Shown: one piece after another, positions 61,805 to 64,000 of the stretch
Numbering within the stretch: the first letter of the stretch is position 1
How the letters are laid out: each line of letters opens with the position of its first letter
Origin: Gnetum montanum
Lineage: Eukaryota; Streptophyta; Gnetopsida; Gnetales; Gnetaceae
Direction: 5' to 3'
Assembly (NCBI GenBank): GCA_015680685.1
Contig: MNCI01030106.1
Coordinates: 100,400 to 164,399 of the forward strand
DNA: 64,000 nucleotides
Translations under genes and position numbers: made by a program
Notes under the pieces: generated by a model
The model's input: the letters and a program-made list of their open reading frames with translations, nothing else
Told to the model about the DNA's origin: nothing
Databases searched by the model: none

Positions 61805-62130
61805 GTACGACTTGATTACGAGCATCTACGGATGTGTACGGCTAGTCAAGAAATCAGCTGCTCGTCGCAACGCGTGAGTACGACTTAACTACGAGCATTG
61901 GCTGCTTGGTAACCTAGTAGTGTATTCCAGGATCTACGCTTGGTAATCCTAGTGGTAGTCCAATGTGTACGGCTAGTTAAGGAATCGGCTGCTCATCGCT
62001 AGGCTAGAACGTGTGATAAGTACGACTTGGTTACAAGCACCCACGGGTGTGTACGGCTAGCCAAGGAATCGGCTGCTTATCACACTTAAGCTAAATAGGT
62101 GCCTCAGTACGACCACTTCGAGCACTTGCG
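61805..62130 (+). repeat. Internal repeats within the young LTR
   Basis: The phrase GTACGACTTGATTACGAGCA and variants occurs at about 61805, 61878, 62020 and, weaker, 62107. The phrase GTGTACGGCTAG, followed by 'tcaagaaatcagctgct' variants, occurs at about 61834, 61965 and 62071. Two nearly full units of ~65 bases and partial ones are mixed. Confidence 0.85.
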
Positions 62131-62503
62131 TTATGTGTGGTGATCCCAGTAACGATTAGCATTTGGTAGCCACAATTGCATGGTTCAGGGTATGTGCGGT
62201 AAGTGGGAACAGATGCTGATGCTAGTTAATTTAGACTTAGGACATTAGTTAGAGTTAGTTAGTTTCTCAACCCTTTCCCTCATAGCTTAGGAGATAAACT
62301 GAAAAATACCAAAAAAATCACATACCTCAGACTTGCTTAACCATACACCGTGACACATACAAGCAAGCCTAGGAAGACAACGAACGATTAACCCCAAGTG
62401 TTTCTTGTGGCGTTAAGGCATTTAGTCTGCGGAGTTCGACCGAATCGCGCGTGCACGCTCATATTCGTATGGTTGAGTGTAGGGGTACCTCGCCACTCAT
62501 CAT

Positions 62504-62521
62504 TGGCGCCATTGCCGGGGA
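62504..62521 (+). other. Young element: primer binding site (tRNA-Asp)
   Basis: TGGCGCCATTGCCGGGGA differs in one base from the complement of the plant tRNA-Asp(GUC) 3' end. It sits two bases after the LTR end. tRNA-Asp priming is a feature of Athila-type gypsy elements. Confidence 0.92.
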
Positions 62522-62647
62522 CTAAGTGTTTTCATGCCAATTGAACATAAGGGATATCACTCACGTCGTTGTGAGCTTTAAACGAACCTTAGGGTTAATC
62601 AGTTAATCAAGAACATAATTAACGGTAGAAATAGCACACCATTAGAA

Positions 62648-64000
62648 ATGGCTTCTTCTCATGAAATCAACTCACCTAAGGACAATACAGGAGAAGGTTA
62701 GCATCAGACGCATAAACCAGATCAGCCAGGTCCTAAACAATCCAAGGTCACATATACTCATCCTGATGAGTATGTCCCTGACTTTACTTTTATTTTCCAT
62801 CAAGATGAACAGTTGCGGTGGAGAGATTTGCAAGGTAACATCATGTTACCCCCAGATAGATCTGCCCCTAACATGCTTTTCCATGCCTTAGCATAGACTG
62901 GCATGCAAGAACTGATTGCGGAATACGTTTTGGATGATTATGACATAAGGGATTATCATCCCACAAATGCCCAACGTATTCGGGATGCAAAGCAGGAGAG
63001 CCAACATTCATTGTTGAAGGGCAAGGTCCCCCACGTCATTAGTGAAATAGGAGACGAGGAACCCCTCACAATGGGTTTCTTAAACAATGATGTTCCTCCT
63101 CCTCACTCTGGTGAAGAGGATAGGCATCAGGGCCTTCGATCAACTGTACATGCTACAGGCCCAGATCCCTGTGAGCACCAACTGTTCACGGCAGGAACAA
63201 CTACTCACACTAATGACAGACATTTGGATCGTTACAACGATCGGGGCTGAAGCAGCCGAAGAGAAGGTAAGAAACATCACCACGGTGATGGATCCCCTTC
63301 TTCTTCTCCTTCATCTCACCATTCACACTCTCCTTCCACATCTGGGCACAACCATCGTGAGCATAACGGAGAGAGTAAAAGTAAAAGAGATGAAAGACCT
63401 CGATAGGAAGGTCGAGAGGAGTTAGGAAAATGGCAAGGACGTAGGGAAAGTAGGGAACCACCACGTAGACATCATAGACATCATGAAAGAGATGATCATG
63501 ACGAATCCCTACTCACAACCCGAAGTATGCTTGACATAACAGAGGCAGTTAGGATTCCCACAAGGCATTTAAAGGACAGTCAGATCAAGTGATTAGACAT
63601 GAACAATATCCCATGATTTGAATGGGGATACAATGCTGATCCGCAAAATCATGTGCAGGCATTCCACGATGCCTGTGCCTTGCAAAACATTGATAGTGAG
63701 TGGCAGAAGCTTAATTTTTTCCCAAGGACACTCATTAAAGAAGCAGAGAGCTGGTACTAGTCCTTAGAACCAGAAACCATCAGGAGGTGGAGTACGATGC
63801 TTGAATTGTTCAACAACAAATATCAAACATACTCTAGAGTGTCCAACTTGCGGAAGCAGATCCAAGGTTGGAAACAAGGTACTCATGAACCCTTGGATGC
63901 TGCCATGGCCCGCTATTACACATTATTACATCATTGCCTGGGCCATGGGTAGGCCAAGCGGGATCAACTTCACCACATCGTGGATGGGCTAAGGAATGAA
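62648..64000 (+). pseudogene. Young element: gag, in one frame with several stops, running off the window
   Basis: From the ATG at 62648 (MASSHEINSPKDNTGEG) a single frame can be read to the window end, interrupted by about eight stop codons and, as far as I can see, no frameshift. The N-terminal part is acidic (VTYTHPDEYVPDFTFIFHQD). A His/Ser/Arg-rich segment follows (about 63245-63480). The core reads VRIPTRHLKDSQIK, then HVQAFHDACALQNIDSEWQK, EAESWY and MLELFNNKYQTYSRVSNLRK, with LDAAMARYYTLLHHCLGHG after it. It matches Gag of A and D. Most stops sit where the relatives have Gln, Trp or Arg. The copy is young by its LTR but already defective, or it was copied from a defective source. Confidence 0.85.

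Larger units (their letters stand above)
61478..62502 (+). mobile_element. Young element: 5' LTR
   Basis: 1025 bases, starting TGATGAGACGCG and ending CGCCACTCATCA directly before the primer site. Unlike all other LTRs here it keeps many CpGs, so it is the most recent insertion of the family in this window. Its reverse complement aligns with the decayed LTRs (for example the 'tggttaag' and 'ggattaccaag' blocks). It contains a palindrome at 61501-61530, a TATA box TATAAATA at 61543-61550, and internal repeats at 61805-62130. The 3' LTR is outside the window. Confidence 0.9.

Overview
The window is repeat-rich, AT-rich plant nuclear DNA, almost entirely built from old, nested LTR retrotransposons. 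It looks like intergenic DNA of a large plant genome; the age and density of the elements would fit a gymnosperm, but the species cannot be fixed from the sequence. No intact host gene, tRNA, rRNA or CRISPR array was found. Nearly every coding region is broken, mainly by point stop codons rather than frameshifts.

Layout. 1-1650: a GC-rich, degenerate coding stretch (coiled coil, kinase-like and PPR-like fragments). 1655-2252: an LTR-like sequence running into an 801-base assembly gap (2253-3053). 3054-3560: an LTR-like fragment with a hairpin. 3560-12235: Ty3/gypsy element A (minus strand, Athila-like: gag, protease, RT, RNase H, integrase, long 3' non-coding region, tRNA-Asp primer site, 5' LTR). 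13146-18960: two LTRs of the same family alternating with two copies of a different coiled-coil ORF, apparently a non-autonomous partner. 18960-24330: mostly unassigned AT-rich DNA with an LRR receptor-like fragment (22060-22690). 24332-31062: element D, same LTR family, both LTRs present, RT/RNase H/integrase region missing. 31855-43287: element B, a Tat-like Ty3/gypsy element with both LTRs and an extra archaeal-type RNase H placed before the RT. 43288-46023: gag of another gypsy element (E). 46092-50670: what appears to be an identical second copy of 41445-46023, joined through single-N positions and probably an assembly artefact. 50671-52100: LTR-like DNA of element E with five spaced palindromes. 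52560-53840: plus-strand gypsy protease remnant followed by a minisatellite. 55200-57735: 5' part of a Ty1/copia element. 57736-58640: 3' end of a LINE. 58970-61477: element C (gag start, tRNA-Asp primer site, LTR, accessory ORF fragment). 61478-64000: the youngest element, plus strand, with a CpG-rich LTR, near-perfect primer site and gag, inserted into element C.

How the parts relate. A, C, D, the 13-19 kb elements and the 61.5 kb element share an LTR type that starts TGATGAG, ends near TCATCA, is primed by tRNA-Asp where the primer site is visible, and has a C-run PPT complement next to it. They form one family with autonomous (gag-pol) and non-autonomous (accessory ORF or internally deleted) members. 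Element B belongs to a different, Tat-like lineage. All calls come from reading the sequence by eye; no database search was run.
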